DNA from: Erysipelotrichaceae bacterium
Lineage (GTDB): Bacteria > Bacillota_I > Bacilli_A > Erysipelotrichales > Erysipelotrichaceae
DNA length: 64,000 nucleotides
Direction: 5' to 3'
Assembly: GCA_017431225.1 (NCBI GenBank)
Contig: JAFRLM010000014.1
Coordinates: 1-64,000 of the forward strand
The position numbers and the translations under genes are program-made. The notes beneath the pieces were generated by a model, which was given only the letters and a program-made list of their open reading frames with translations, had not been told where the DNA came from and did no database searches. Shown here piece after piece: positions 32,330-41,978 of the stretch; positions within the stretch are counted from its first letter, which is position 1; each line of letters starts with the position of its first letter.

Positions 32330-33142
32330 ATGAAAACAAAAGAATTACAAAAGCATGCATCATCGATCCGCAAAAAGATCGTAACAATGGTTTATGATGC
32401 ACAGTCCGGTCATCCGGGTGGCTCTCTGGGTGCGGCTGATATTCTGACAACTCTTTACTTCGAAGAAATGGACATCAACGAAGAAAATCTGAACACGACT
32501 GCACGTGACAGATTCGTTCTTTCGAAGGGTCATATTTCCCCGGCTCTATATGCCGTGCTGGATGAAAAAGGACTGCTGAAGGAAGACCTCAAGACCTTCC
32601 GTCAGATCAATTCCAATCTGCAGGGTCATCCGAATATGAACGAAGTCCCCGGCGTCGATATGTCCACCGGTTCTCTGGGACAGGGCGTATCCACCGCTGT
32701 CGGTATGGCGATCGCCAACAAGCTCGACAAAGTTCCCTACCGCGTCTACGCACTTGTCGGTGACGGCGAGAGTGAAGAAGGTATCGTCTGGGAAGCAATG
32801 ATGGCCGCTGCCCATTACAACCTTGATAATTTCTGTGTGATCTTCGACCAGAACGGTCTGCAGATCGACGGTAATGTCCAGGATGTCATCGGACCGCTTC
32901 CGTTAAAGGAAAAAGCGGAAGCATTCGGACTCCATACGGTCGAATGCAACGGCAACGATTTCACCGAACTGAAGGCTGCTTTCAAAGAAGCGAAAAAGAC
33001 CAAAGGAAAACCGACCGCGATCATCGCGCATACCGTCAAGGGTAAAGGCGTTTCCTTCATGGAAAACAACTATGCATGGCATGGCAGCGCACCGAACGCC
33101 GAGCAGTATGAGCAGGCTATGAAAGATCTGGAGGAAGCATAA
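32330..33142 (+). CDS. Transketolase, N-terminal (TPP-binding) subunit
   Basis: 270 residues forming the thiamine-diphosphate half of a split transketolase. SGHPGGSLGAADIL, DRFVLSKGH, STGSLGQGVSTAVGMA and the TPP motif GDGESEEGIVWEA...NLDNFCVIFDQN are all present. ATG 32330 follows GGAGG by 5 nt. Its TAA overlaps the ATG of the C-terminal subunit by one base, so both are made in equal amounts. Pentose phosphate pathway, cytoplasmic. Confidence 0.93.
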   Translation: MKTKELQKHASSIRKKIVTMVYDAQSGHPGGSLGAADILTTLYFEEMDINEENLNTTARDRFVLSKGHISPALYAVLDEKGLLKEDLKTFRQINSNLQGHPNMNEVPGVDMSTGSLGQGVSTAVGMAIANKLDKVPYRVYALVGDGESEEGIVWEAMMAAAHYNLDNFCVIFDQNGLQIDGNVQDVIGPLPLKEKAEAFGLHTVECNGNDFTELKAAFKEAKKTKGKPTAIIAHTVKGKGVSFMENNYAWHGSAPNAEQYEQAMKDLEEA

Positions 33143-34074
33143 TGGCACAGGAGACTAGAAACGCGTATGGCCAGGAACTGGCCAAACTGATCACGGAAAG
33201 AGAAGACATCGTCGTTCTCGACGCCGACCTGACAAAATCCACAAAGACTGTCGAAGCCAAGAAAGCCTGCCCGGAACGTCATTTCAACGCCGGTATCGCG
33301 GAAGCGAACATGATGGGTATGGCTGCCGGTCTCGCCGCTTCCGGCAAGACAGTATTCGCCAGCAGCTTCGCTGTATTTGCTGCAGGCAGAGCCTTCGAGA
33401 TCATCCGTAACTCGATCTGCTACCCGAACCTCAACGTTAAAGTCTGCGCGACCCACGCCGGCCTGTCCGTTGGTGAGGATGGTGCTTCCCACCAGTCGAT
33501 CGAAGACGTATCCCTGATGCGCACACTGCCGAATATGCATGTATTCGTACCGTGCGACCAGTATGAGACAAAGGCTGTCATCGACTATGTCGCTGACATC
33601 AAGGGTCCGTGCTATGTCCGTCTGGGCAGAGGCAAGGTCGAAGACGTCTTTACCGAAAAGACAAAATTTGATTTCACTAAAGTCAAGGTCCTGAAGAAAG
33701 GTACCGATGTCGTACTCTTCGCGATGGGTCTGATGGTCCAGGAAGCTCTGAAAGCCGCGGAAGAACTGGAAGCTGCCGGTATCTCCACGAGCGTCATCAA
33801 CGTATCCTGCCTGAAGCCGATCGACAGGAAAGGCATCGTAAAAGCCTTAAAGGGTCATAAACAGGCTTACACATGCGAAGAACACAGCATCATCGGTGGT
33901 CTGTTCTCCGCAGTCGCTGAGATCGCTGTCCAGGAAGCAGCTACTCCGGTCTATCCGATCGGTGTTGAAGATACTTTCGGCGAAAGCGGCAAGGCAAAGG
34001 ATGTCCTGAAGAAATACGGTATGACTGCAGAGAATATCGTAAAAGTCGTTAAAGCAAAGAATAAGAAAAAATAA
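33142..34074 (+). CDS. Transketolase, C-terminal subunit
   Basis: 310 residues with the pyrimidine-binding half (ADLTKSTKT, HFNAGIAEANMMGMAAGLAASGKTVFASSFAVF, THAGLSVGEDGASHQSIEDVSLMRTLPN) and the C-terminal domain (KGTDVVLFAMGLMVQEALKAAEEL). The catalytic Glu is in GIAEANM. Pairs with the upstream gene to form the split transketolase found in many anaerobes; they start at a TAATG junction. A terminator follows. Confidence 0.93.
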   Translation: MAQETRNAYGQELAKLITEREDIVVLDADLTKSTKTVEAKKACPERHFNAGIAEANMMGMAAGLAASGKTVFASSFAVFAAGRAFEIIRNSICYPNLNVKVCATHAGLSVGEDGASHQSIEDVSLMRTLPNMHVFVPCDQYETKAVIDYVADIKGPCYVRLGRGKVEDVFTEKTKFDFTKVKVLKKGTDVVLFAMGLMVQEALKAAEELEAAGISTSVINVSCLKPIDRKGIVKALKGHKQAYTCEEHSIIGGLFSAVAEIAVQEAATPVYPIGVEDTFGESGKAKDVLKKYGMTAENIVKVVKAKNKKK

Positions 34075-34083
34075 ATCATAACG

Positions 34084-34122
34084 AAAAGCTCTGCCGATCT
34101 GTTGATCTGACAGAGCTTTTTT
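34084..34122 (+). terminator. Terminator of the transketolase operon
   Basis: The outer stem AAAAGCTCTG (34084-34093) pairs with CAGAGCTTTT (34111-34120) with a nested inner hairpin, followed by T's. Confidence 0.85.
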
Positions 34123-34158
34123 ATTTTGTGAGCAGGACTGTATGGCGCAGTCCTTTTA

Positions 34159-35661
34159 TTATTTATCCAGACCGTATAAGGCGCGGTATTTCTTCTTCAG
34201 GTAGTCAATATAGTAGTGCGGGTCAAATTCCTCGCCAGTCGCCTTTATGACCGCCTCCTTGAAGGTGTAGCGGGCACCGTACTGCTGGAAGTGCTCCTTC
34301 AGCCAGCCGGTGATGCAGTGGAATTCCCCCTTCTCCAGAGCTTCATCGATATCCACGTCTTTCTCCATGGCCGCAAGCAGCTGGGCGCCGATCGCGGAAC
34401 CGAGGGCATAGGTCGGGAAGTAGCCGAAGCTGGCGCCGGACCAGTGAACATCCTGCAGGATGCCGACACCGTCATCCGGTACATCCACCCCGAGATACTC
34501 CTTGTACTTTTCATTCCAGAGAACATTGAGATGTTCGAGATCCGCTGTGCCGTTGAAGATGCTCTTTTCAATCTCATAACGGATCAGAATATGCAGAGGA
34601 TAGGTCAGTTCATCCGCCTGGGTGCGGATCAGAGACGGACGGGAGACGTTGACTGCTTTATAGAACGCGTCGAGGCTGACATTGCCGAGCTGTTCCGGGA
34701 AGAGCTCCTGCAGTTTCGGATAAAGTCCCTTCAGGAAAGACTTGCGGCGGCCGATATAATTCTCCAGGAAGCGGCTCTGGCTTTCATGCATGCCGCTGGA
34801 GATCATGTGATGCAGTGGAGTGCCTGCATACTCTTCTTTGACCTGATGTTCAAAATAAGCGTGTCCGACTTCGTGTACGATCGAATAGAGCGAGGAGGAG
34901 ACATCCTTCTCGTCATAAGCGGTCGTGATGCGGACATCGTTTTTGGAGATGCCGTTGGTGAACGGATGCTCGCTGACGCCCATATAGCCCCAGTCCTTAC
35001 TGAAACCGAGATACTTGCAGATCTCTTCGGCAAACAATGCCTGTTTGTCTTTCGGATAATCGAGATGCAGGAAGGAGTCATCGACCCGGTCCTGATGCTG
35101 GGCGATCTCATTGACCAGCGGTGAAAGCTCACTGCGGACAAGATCGAAGAAACGGTCATAGTCAGCGGCGGTCATGCCTTCCTCGTAGTCATCAAGATAT
35201 ACATCATACGGATCCTTTTCCGGATGACGCTTGGCCGCGAAGCTCTTTGAATATTCGATGAGCTTCAGAAGATGTGGTTCGAATTTCGCGTAGTCTTTCT
35301 CGTGCTTGGCTTCCTGCCAGTCATCAAAGGAAGCCATGGACTCTTCATCGAAAGCGACGACTTCCTCCTTATCCAGTGCCCGGACGCTGTCAAGGGAGCG
35401 CAGCGCCAGCGCGATCTCACGGTTCTTGTCTTCGCCCAGATCCTCTTTTGCTAAAAATTCCAGGACTTCGATCGCTTTCGGGTCTGTCTCGATATCGTAG
35501 ACTTCTCCGCCGATATAGGCAAGCGCTTTATTGCGGACAGCGCTGCCGGCACGCGGTGCGATCGTTTCCTGGTCATAATAAGCGGTATTCATCAGCAGGG
35601 AATAAGCTTCCTTTTTCTCCTGCCAGTTTTTGTAGAAAGTCAGTGCTTCTTCTTTCGTCAC
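34159..35661 (-). CDS. M32-family carboxypeptidase
   Basis: A 500-residue thermostable-carboxypeptidase-1 family enzyme. The zinc motif HEVGHAYFEHQ is at about residue 265 and the second helix supplies Glu in SSGMHESQSRFLENYIGR. Later signatures HVNVSRPSLIRTQADELTYPLHILIRYEIEK and DVHWSGASFGYFPTYALGSA are family hallmarks. It trims C-terminal residues in the cytoplasm. The start is GTG 35661, which overlaps the tagO/wecA-like stop (GTGA); AGAGGAG lies 8 nt upstream. Confidence 0.94.
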   Translation of the reverse strand: MTKEEALTFYKNWQEKKEAYSLLMNTAYYDQETIAPRAGSAVRNKALAYIGGEVYDIETDPKAIEVLEFLAKEDLGEDKNREIALALRSLDSVRALDKEEVVAFDEESMASFDDWQEAKHEKDYAKFEPHLLKLIEYSKSFAAKRHPEKDPYDVYLDDYEEGMTAADYDRFFDLVRSELSPLVNEIAQHQDRVDDSFLHLDYPKDKQALFAEEICKYLGFSKDWGYMGVSEHPFTNGISKNDVRITTAYDEKDVSSSLYSIVHEVGHAYFEHQVKEEYAGTPLHHMISSGMHESQSRFLENYIGRRKSFLKGLYPKLQELFPEQLGNVSLDAFYKAVNVSRPSLIRTQADELTYPLHILIRYEIEKSIFNGTADLEHLNVLWNEKYKEYLGVDVPDDGVGILQDVHWSGASFGYFPTYALGSAIGAQLLAAMEKDVDIDEALEKGEFHCITGWLKEHFQQYGARYTFKEAVIKATGEEFDPHYYIDYLKKKYRALYGLDK

Positions 35662-36806
35662 GATTCATTCTCCTCTTCGCGTTTCGGCGGGTCAGTATTC
35701 GTATGGACGAGCTTGTTCGCCTCAAAAAAGGCGTTTTCGCTCTTGCGCGGATGACCGATCGTACGGCGCAGGAAGCCGATGATCGGATGGAATTTCGGGT
35801 TGATCATTCCGGTCAGTTCAATAAAGATCCAGGCGATCACGCAAAGTATAAACAGCATGATCCAGGCGGAAAACGGATGGAAATACATCAGGATCGCATC
35901 CAGTCCGAACAGTATGCAGACGACATACAGCAGCAGTACGGTATTACGGTGGGACAGACCGACCTTATACATCAGGACGTGATGCAGATGACTGCGGTCC
36001 GCTTCCGAGATACGGTGGCCGGAGGCCTTACGGCGAATGATCGCCAGAGTCGTATCGCTCAGCGGGACAAAGAGGATGATGATCGGGAAACCCAGAGTGA
36101 TAAATGCGGTAGTCTTGAATCCGAGCAGGGAATAACAGGCGATCGTGAAACCTAAAAACAGCGCTCCGCAGTCGCCCATGAAGATCGTTGCAGGATGGAA
36201 ATTATAGGGCAGGAACCCGGCGATCGCGCCGGCCAGGATCAGCGTCATGATCGAGATATCGACACGGTTCATGAAATAACTGATGAAGCCGATGACACAG
36301 ATCATGATCAGCGAGTTGCCGGCAGCCAGACCGTCCAGACCATCCATCAGGTTGATCGCGTTGCTGACACCGACGATCCAGAAGAAAGAAATGATAAAAG
36401 ACGCGATCGGGTTATCGATCGTTAATGCGCCGAATGTCAGATTCCCCAGCTCGATCCCGCCGAAAAAGATGACATATAAAGCAGCGACGATCTCAAACAG
36501 CAGTTTGACGATCGGCCGGAGATCGAACATGTCATCGATAAAACCGCCAATGAATATGATAAGTGATCCGATCATGATCGCGTTCAATGTGGAATCTGCC
36601 CGCATGAAAACGGCCATCGTGACGATGTAGGCAAGGAAGATCGCCATGCCGCCGATGCGGACTATATGTCCGTGGTGGACTGTGCGCTTATTTTCCACGG
36701 CATAGATCTTCAGAAAAAAGCCGACTCTTTTTGCGACCGGCGTAATGATCAGTGCCAGAAAAAAGGACACCAAAAAATAAGGCAAAGCCCGGAAGAACAC
36801 GTTCAT
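35658..36806 (-). CDS. Undecaprenyl-phosphate sugar-1-phosphate transferase (TagO/WecA family)
   Basis: A 382-residue MraY/WecA-family enzyme with about ten membrane helices. The catalytic motifs are GFIDDMFDLRP (Asp pair), NLMDGLDGLAAG, IFMGDCGALFLGF and the His-rich RSHLHHVL loop. It moves a GlcNAc-1-phosphate (by family) from UDP-sugar to undecaprenyl phosphate, starting teichoic acid or surface polysaccharide synthesis. An extended -10 (TGGTATAAT, 36817-36822) lies 10 nt before the ATG, giving a very short leader. The M32 gene overlaps its end by 4 bp. Confidence 0.92.
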   Translation of the reverse strand: MNVFFRALPYFLVSFFLALIITPVAKRVGFFLKIYAVENKRTVHHGHIVRIGGMAIFLAYIVTMAVFMRADSTLNAIMIGSLIIFIGGFIDDMFDLRPIVKLLFEIVAALYVIFFGGIELGNLTFGALTIDNPIASFIISFFWIVGVSNAINLMDGLDGLAAGNSLIMICVIGFISYFMNRVDISIMTLILAGAIAGFLPYNFHPATIFMGDCGALFLGFTIACYSLLGFKTTAFITLGFPIIILFVPLSDTTLAIIRRKASGHRISEADRSHLHHVLMYKVGLSHRNTVLLLYVVCILFGLDAILMYFHPFSAWIMLFILCVIAWIFIELTGMINPKFHPIIGFLRRTIGHPRKSENAFFEANKLVHTNTDPPKREEENES

Positions 36807-36843
36807 ACTAAAAGGAATTATACCACAACTGGGAGGTTTCGCC

Positions 36844-37218
36844 TCACTTACGGGCGATCGCTTCGATCTCGACGCGCGCTCCGGCCGGTAATGCGCCTAC
36901 CTGATAACAGGAGCGGGCCGGATAAGCGGATGTGAAGTACTCTGCGTAGATCTGATTCAGAAGCTGAAAATTTCCGAGATCTGTCAGGAAGACAGTCGTT
37001 TTCATGACGTTCTCGAAATCATATCCGGCTTCGACGAGCACAGCCCGCAGATTGTAGAAGACCTGACGGATCTCCTCTTCCAGATCTTCCGGGATCTTTC
37101 CGGTATTCTTATCAATACCGAGCTGACCGGAAGTGATCAGCAGACCGTCGTTTTCGATTGCCTGGGAATAAGGGCCGACAGCAGGTGGTACCAGAGGGCT
37201 GGCAATGACTTTTTTCAT
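36844..37218 (-). CDS. ridA: RidA-family reactive intermediate deaminase
   Basis: A 124-residue YjgF/YER057c protein with PLVPPAVGPYSQAIENDGLLITSGQLGID at the start, the conserved Arg in SAYPARSCYQVGALPAGARVEIEAIA and the motif family spacing. It hydrolyses 2-aminoacrylate-type enamines released by PLP enzymes, which fits its position in an operon with serine hydroxymethyltransferase. AAAGGAG lies 6 nt before the ATG. Last gene of the operon. Confidence 0.95.
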   Translation of the reverse strand: MKKVIASPLVPPAVGPYSQAIENDGLLITSGQLGIDKNTGKIPEDLEEEIRQVFYNLRAVLVEAGYDFENVMKTTVFLTDLGNFQLLNQIYAEYFTSAYPARSCYQVGALPAGARVEIEAIARK

Positions 37219-37232
37219 ATGGATCTCCTTTC

Positions 37233-37448
37233 TCAGATCACCGGTTCATAGAAGCTGTACATAACGGCCATAAAGAACTGGCCGATCAGATACGCCATAC
37301 ACATCGCGATCAGGATATACAGAAGCTGCGCTTTCAGCGGATCAGCTTTGCGTTTCAGGAAACGGTTATAATCAAACGCGCCCAGTCCATATAGGCTCAG
37401 CGCAAAAGCGATAAAGTAAACGATCACCCGCATCAGGAAACGGTTCAT
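37233..37448 (-). CDS. Small two-helix membrane protein (71 aa)
   Basis: A 71-residue protein with two membrane helices (about residues 6-24 and 41-65) and a basic loop (RFLKRKADPLKAQ) between them, resembling the DUF1146 family of short Bacillota membrane proteins. ATG 37448 overlaps the upstream TGA (ATGA), and GGAG lies 10 nt upstream; the in-frame GTG 37457 is too close to the site. DUF1146 genes are often near atp genes in Bacillus, which fits this neighbourhood. Function unknown. Confidence 0.7.
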   Translation of the reverse strand: MNRFLMRVIVYFIAFALSLYGLGAFDYNRFLKRKADPLKAQLLYILIAMCMAYLIGQFFMAVMYSFYEPVI

Positions 37449-38371
37449 CGGTAACACACTCCTTCCCGGATGCTGAAAAGGATACGTCCGCTGTTATTAA
37501 CACAGTAGAAAGAAGCCTGACGACCCTTCTGCAGGGTCAGTTCCTCTCTGCCGAAACAGCGGCGGCCGTTGCAACCTAAATACGCGGCGATCTGCCGGTA
37601 CGGGATCTTTTCCCGGCGCAGAGCTGTGAGCAGAGCTTCCTTCCCGATCCCGGAAAGATCAAAGATCAGACGGTCGGTATGGAAATGACCGCATACGAGT
37701 TTCAGCAGATGCAGATTCTCTTCCGCAGGTCTGAAGATCTTATAATTCTCTTCCTGATCGAAAGCCAGATTCAGAAGCTGGCGGTCGCCGATGCCGAATT
37801 CTCCGCAGCGGAAAAGCTGCGCGAAGACAACGTCCTCAGCGATCGTTTCTTCTTTTGCGAATGTCTTGTCAGAATCCGTGAAAAGGATCTTTTTCCCGGA
37901 ATCCCGGATCATCTGCAGAAGCGAAGGTTCCGCTTCCTTTGGATCGATCAGAAAAGCAGAGATGTTTTCTTTTGAAAGATACTCCGGGATCTCTTTCCCG
38001 GACAACTTCAAAACGATCCCGCTGCAGGCTGTATGTTTTTCCTTCTGCTCACGGATACGGGCGAGCGAAAAAGGAATGTCGTTTTCAACATAGAGTTCAT
38101 AGCATCCGATGCCCTGCGCAAACAGGTCTGCTTCCGTCAGATCCGGACGATACGGAAGCAGCGGCGTAAAGTCGGAAGGAAGGATCACGTTCCCACGTAC
38201 ATCCAGGACCGGAAGGTCCCGGTATTCTTCCTTGATCGCGTGTGACTGCGGCTGAAGGTCGATGATCCGGCCATTGCGGACCACCAGCATACCGTCCAGG
38301 TATTCCTTCCGCTCGTTGATCACAAGATGCGCGTGGATCAGGATGTAATTCTGCAGTTTCGTCTGTTTCAT
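37445..38371 (-). CDS. Degenerate amidohydrolase (NagA/dihydroorotase-like) lacking the metal site
   Basis: A 308-residue protein with the N-terminal beta-sandwich of metal-dependent amidohydrolases ([31 protein letters not shown], then [16 protein letters not shown]). Where active enzymes read PG-x-x-D-x-H-x-H, this has LPSDFTPLL without either His, and no later conserved His/Asp ligands are evident. It is also about 70-100 residues short. It is probably not a hydrolase but is intact and translationally coupled (ATGA) to the TsaC-GlyA gene. Role unknown. Confidence 0.6.
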   Translation of the reverse strand: MKQTKLQNYILIHAHLVINERKEYLDGMLVVRNGRIIDLQPQSHAIKEEYRDLPVLDVRGNVILPSDFTPLLPYRPDLTEADLFAQGIGCYELYVENDIPFSLARIREQKEKHTACSGIVLKLSGKEIPEYLSKENISAFLIDPKEAEPSLLQMIRDSGKKILFTDSDKTFAKEETIAEDVVFAQLFRCGEFGIGDRQLLNLAFDQEENYKIFRPAEENLHLLKLVCGHFHTDRLIFDLSGIGKEALLTALRREKIPYRQIAAYLGCNGRRCFGREELTLQKGRQASFYCVNNSGRILFSIREGVCYR

Positions 38372-40194
38372 TGGCGGATGATCCCATATTGTGAAGTGAG
38401 CGCAGTAACTTCGCTGCGGATCTCTTCCAGAACGGACTCGTCATCCTTATTACGGAGAGCGCGCAGGATCCATTCAGCGACTTTACGGAACTCTTCCTCG
38501 CCGAAACCTCTCGTCGTCATTGCCGCGCTGCCCAGGCGGATACCGCTGGTGATGCCCGGCTTCTGCGGGTCAAAAGGAATCGCGTTCTTATTGCAGGTGA
38601 TATTGACGGCATCCAGCACTGTTTCCGCTTCCTTACCGGTCACACCGAAATTCGTCAGATCAACTAAAAGCAGATGGTTATCTGTACCTCCGGAAACGAT
38701 ACGCAGTCCCCCTTCTTCGAGAGCCGACGCAAGGACAGCGGCGTTATGTACGACTTGTCCGGCATATTCCTTGAACTCCGGCTGCAGAGCTTCATAGAAA
38801 CACTGCGCCTTGCCTGCGATCACGTGCATCAAAGGACCGCCCTGCATGCCCGGGAAAAGGGCACGGTCGAGTGCTTTTGCGTATTTCTCCTTGCAGAGGA
38901 TCAGACCGCCGCGCGGACCGCGCAGGGTCTTATGTGTTGTGCTCGTTACAAAATCCGCGTACGGGACAGGGCTTGGATGTTTTCCGGCCGCGACAAGACC
39001 GGCGATATGCGCCATATCCACTGTCAGATACGCGCCGACTTCGTCCGCGATCTCGCGGAATTTCGCAAAATCGATCACCCGCGGATAGGCACTGGCGCCG
39101 GCTACGATCATCTGCGGTCTTTCTTCCAAAGCGATGCGGCGGATCTCTTCGTAATCAATGCATTCCGTTTCGGGATCCACTCCATAAGAAACGGACTGAT
39201 AGATCTTTCCGCTGAAATTCAGTGAATAACCATGAGTAAGATGTCCCCCGGCTTTCAGGTCCATGCCCAGGATCTTGTCTCCGGGATTTAGAACGGACAT
39301 ATAGACCGCCATGTTTGCCTGGGAACCGCTGTGGGGCTGTACATTGGCGTGTTCCGCGCCGAACAGCTCCTTGGCGTACTGGATGGCGAGCTCTTCCACC
39401 TTATCGACACAGTAGCAGCCGCCATAGTAGCGTTTCCCCGGGTAACCCTCAGCATATTTATTGGTCAGGATCGAGCCTGTTGCTTCGAGGACAGCCGCAC
39501 TGACATAGTTCTCGGAAGCGATCAGTTCAATATTCTCTTCCTGTCTTTTTCTTTCTTCTGCAATTGCCGCAAACAGTTTTTCATCCCTCATATCCAGTTC
39601 TCCTTCGATCTTTTCCTTCGGGAGCGGTCCTTCCCGCAGGATCTCAACTTTATCACCAATACGGGCGATCGTGCTTGCCTTATCCCCGGCAGCATCTTCT
39701 TTGACCAGCCCGTCGATCTTATCTTTAAACACATCATAAACATCCTCCCAGGAAGTCAGTGAGGGCTCACCGGAAAGATTTGCGGAAGTGACTAAAAGCG
39801 GCTCTTTGACCGCACGCAGGATCGAAAGCGCCGTCGCATGGTCCGGCATCCGGACCGCGATCGTTTTCTTCCCGTCATTAACAAAAGCCGGTACCCGGTC
39901 ACTGACATTCAGGATCAGCGTCAGCGGGCCCGGAAAGAAACGCCGGATGACCCTGCGCTCTTTATCGTTCAGAACAGCGGCCTTTTCGATCGTTTCCGCT
40001 CTGCCGACCATCATGGGCAGGGATTTGGATGCTTCGCGGCCTTTGATCTCCTTGATCCGCCGGATCGCCTCTTCGTTCCGGTAGATACAGGCCAGGCCAT
40101 ATACGGTATCTGTAGGAAAAGCGATGACTTTTCCCTCTTTGAGTTCTGCGGCGATCGCCTCAGCATCACCTGGTTCGTAAAGCTTACTTAACAT
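38368..40194 (-). CDS. glyA: Fused threonylcarbamoyl-AMP synthase (TsaC/YrdC) - serine hydroxymethyltransferase (GlyA)
   Basis: A 608-residue bifunctional protein. Residues 1-200 form a TsaC/Sua5 domain ([35 protein letters not shown]) that makes threonylcarbamoyl-AMP for tRNA t6A. Residues 202-608 are a full-length Gly[13 protein letters not shown] Lys in [24 protein letters not shown]. The GlyA part has its own ATG (39591) with GAAGGAGA 7 nt upstream, so free GlyA may also be made. TATAAT ends 6 nt before ATG 40194, with no ribosome site (leaderless); a TTG at 40209 would lie inside the promoter. In Bacillus, ywlC (tsaC) and glyA are neighbours upstream of atp. Confidence 0.9.
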   Translation of the reverse strand: MLSKLYEPGDAEAIAAELKEGKVIAFPTDTVYGLACIYRNEEAIRRIKEIKGREASKSLPMMVGRAETIEKAAVLNDKERRVIRRFFPGPLTLILNVSDRVPAFVNDGKKTIAVRMPDHATALSILRAVKEPLLVTSANLSGEPSLTSWEDVYDVFKDKIDGLVKEDAAGDKASTIARIGDKVEILREGPLPKEKIEGELDMRDEKLFAAIAEERKRQEENIELIASENYVSAAVLEATGSILTNKYAEGYPGKRYYGGCYCVDKVEELAIQYAKELFGAEHANVQPHSGSQANMAVYMSVLNPGDKILGMDLKAGGHLTHGYSLNFSGKIYQSVSYGVDPETECIDYEEIRRIALEERPQMIVAGASAYPRVIDFAKFREIADEVGAYLTVDMAHIAGLVAAGKHPSPVPYADFVTSTTHKTLRGPRGGLILCKEKYAKALDRALFPGMQGGPLMHVIAGKAQCFYEALQPEFKEYAGQVVHNAAVLASALEEGGLRIVSGGTDNHLLLVDLTNFGVTGKEAETVLDAVNITCNKNAIPFDPQKPGITSGIRLGSAAMTTRGFGEEEFRKVAEWILRALRNKDDESVLEEIRSEVTALTSQYGIIRQ

Positions 40195-40211
40195 AGTTTT
40201 ATTATACAAGA

Positions 40212-40232
40212 AAAGACCTTTTCAGGTCTTTC
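40212..40232 (-). terminator. Terminator of the pyrophosphatase gene, abutting the tsaC-glyA promoter
   Basis: The stem AAAGACC/GGTCTTT (40212-40218 with 40225-40231) is followed on the minus strand by TTCTT and, 5 nt on, by the TATAAT (40201-40206) of the next gene. Confidence 0.75.
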
Positions 40233-40234
40233 CG

Positions 40235-41875
40235 TTAAGCGTATTTTCCGATTGCTTCGGTAACCATCGGGAGGATCTGTTTCTTTCGGGAAACGACACC
40301 TTCCTGCAGACTGCGTTTTTCCTTCGGCTTGTTCGGGAAGGCTTCCGCAGCCCATTTTCCCTTATCTCCGGATACATAGAATTTGGAACCGTTGTCCATG
40401 ATACCGGTCAGAGCCAGTACACAGCAGTCGAGTTCTTTCTTGCCGGTGAACTTATCAAGTTCCGCCTGGATCTCATCTTCGCGTCCATCGAACGCGGCGA
40501 GCTCCGGAACTATTACCTGGGAAATCATCGTTTTATAAGAATGGATATCGAAGAACTTGATATCGGTGTTGATCAGCTCCTGAATGGACTTGTTTTTGAC
40601 ATTCGCCGAGGCGTTGAACATCTCTCTGCCGAATTCATAGATATCAAGATCCGCAAGGGCCGCCAGGATATTGGCTTCCGTTCTGTCGACCGGGGTCGTT
40701 GTCGGGCTCTGGAACATCAGAGTATCCGAGAGAACAGCACCTAAGAGAAGGCCTGCCAGATTTGCCGGAAGCGGGATCTGGTTTTCACGGAAGATCTTGG
40801 AAATGATCGTCGCTGTGGAACCGACGATCTCATTACGGAATGTGACCGGCTGGTTCGTCGCGAAGTCATTGATACGGTGATGGTCAAGAACTTCGAGCAG
40901 CTGCGCTTTTTCGATCGCGCGAACAGACTGTGAGAATTCGTTATGGTCGACCAGGATGATCTTCTTGTTTTTGTAGTTCATCAAATGGGTATGGGAAACA
41001 TAACCAACCAGATGATTCTCATCGTCTACAACCGGGAAGGCACGGAAACGGTACTGCTGGATCTTCTTCTTAACATCTTCCGCAAGCTCCTTCTCGTTGA
41101 AGGTGATCAGCTTGGTGTTCATGACCAGCTTGACCGGAGGTGCAAAATACAGGTAACGGGAGGTGTTCATCGAACCGTGACCGGAGATGATGATCGGGCA
41201 GTGTTTCTTTCTGGCAAGAGCGATGACTTCCTTGTCGATATCCTTCGCCCAGACGATGACCAGCAGGCCGGCGCCTTTCTGGATCAGTTCTTTCTGTGCG
41301 TCGGGGTCGTCGCCGCAGATGACGATTCTATCCGTAATATCGTAATTCGCGAGCTTGCTCTGTGTGATCGCGATGATACTGACTTTACCATTGATATGGA
41401 CTTTCTTGTCGTCATAGATGACTTTGCCGGAGATCGTCTCAGCGATCCCCTTTACACTTGTCTGATGCAGGAGATCGATACCTAACGCAGTATCACCGAG
41501 ACCTACGTTGACAAGGTCGGATTTCGAGACCATACCCAGAAGATGTTTTTCCTTATCGACGATCCCGATATATGGCTGATCGGTATCCTGCATGAGTTTG
41601 AGCGTATCAAAGACTGAGGTTTCCGGACCTGTGCAGAGCGGTCCGTCGATCTTGATCTCATTCAGGCTCTTACGCGCATCCGTAAGAAGCATCGGCTCAT
41701 CGAAATGAAAACGTTCAAGCAGATATTTCGTTTCGGAATTCAGATCACCCAGACGGCAGGGAACAGCGGGGATACCCTGAGTACGTTTAAAGAAAGAATA
41801 GGCAATTGCTGCCGCTGTTGCGTCTGTATCCGGATGTTGATGTCCTGTAATATATACGTGTTCTTCAAGTGCCAT
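40235..41875 (-). CDS. Mn-dependent inorganic pyrophosphatase with CBS and DRTGG regulatory insert
   Basis: A 546-residue family II pyrophosphatase. The DHH core is split: ITGHQHPDTDATAAAIAY at the start and VLDHHRINDF plus GAVLSDTLMFQSPTTTPVDR after the insert. Residues about 68-310 form CBS1-DRTGG-CBS2 (YIGIVDKEKHLLGMVSKSDL, DITDRIVICGD, FRAFPVVDDENHLVGYVSHTHL), which binds adenine nucleotides in known CBS-PPases. It hydrolyses pyrophosphate in the cytoplasm. AAGGAG precedes the ATG. Monocistronic with its own terminator. Confidence 0.95.
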   Translation of the reverse strand: MALEEHVYITGHQHPDTDATAAAIAYSFFKRTQGIPAVPCRLGDLNSETKYLLERFHFDEPMLLTDARKSLNEIKIDGPLCTGPETSVFDTLKLMQDTDQPYIGIVDKEKHLLGMVSKSDLVNVGLGDTALGIDLLHQTSVKGIAETISGKVIYDDKKVHINGKVSIIAITQSKLANYDITDRIVICGDDPDAQKELIQKGAGLLVIVWAKDIDKEVIALARKKHCPIIISGHGSMNTSRYLYFAPPVKLVMNTKLITFNEKELAEDVKKKIQQYRFRAFPVVDDENHLVGYVSHTHLMNYKNKKIILVDHNEFSQSVRAIEKAQLLEVLDHHRINDFATNQPVTFRNEIVGSTATIISKIFRENQIPLPANLAGLLLGAVLSDTLMFQSPTTTPVDRTEANILAALADLDIYEFGREMFNASANVKNKSIQELINTDIKFFDIHSYKTMISQVIVPELAAFDGREDEIQAELDKFTGKKELDCCVLALTGIMDNGSKFYVSGDKGKWAAEAFPNKPKEKRSLQEGVVSRKKQILPMVTEAIGKYA

Positions 41876-41978
41876 ATATGTACTCCTTCTTAATTTTAGA
41901 TTATAACATATTTTGTGTTTTTAGCAGTTAATAATCACAAGCAGACGCTAAAATGCATTTATATATTATAATTAGCGT

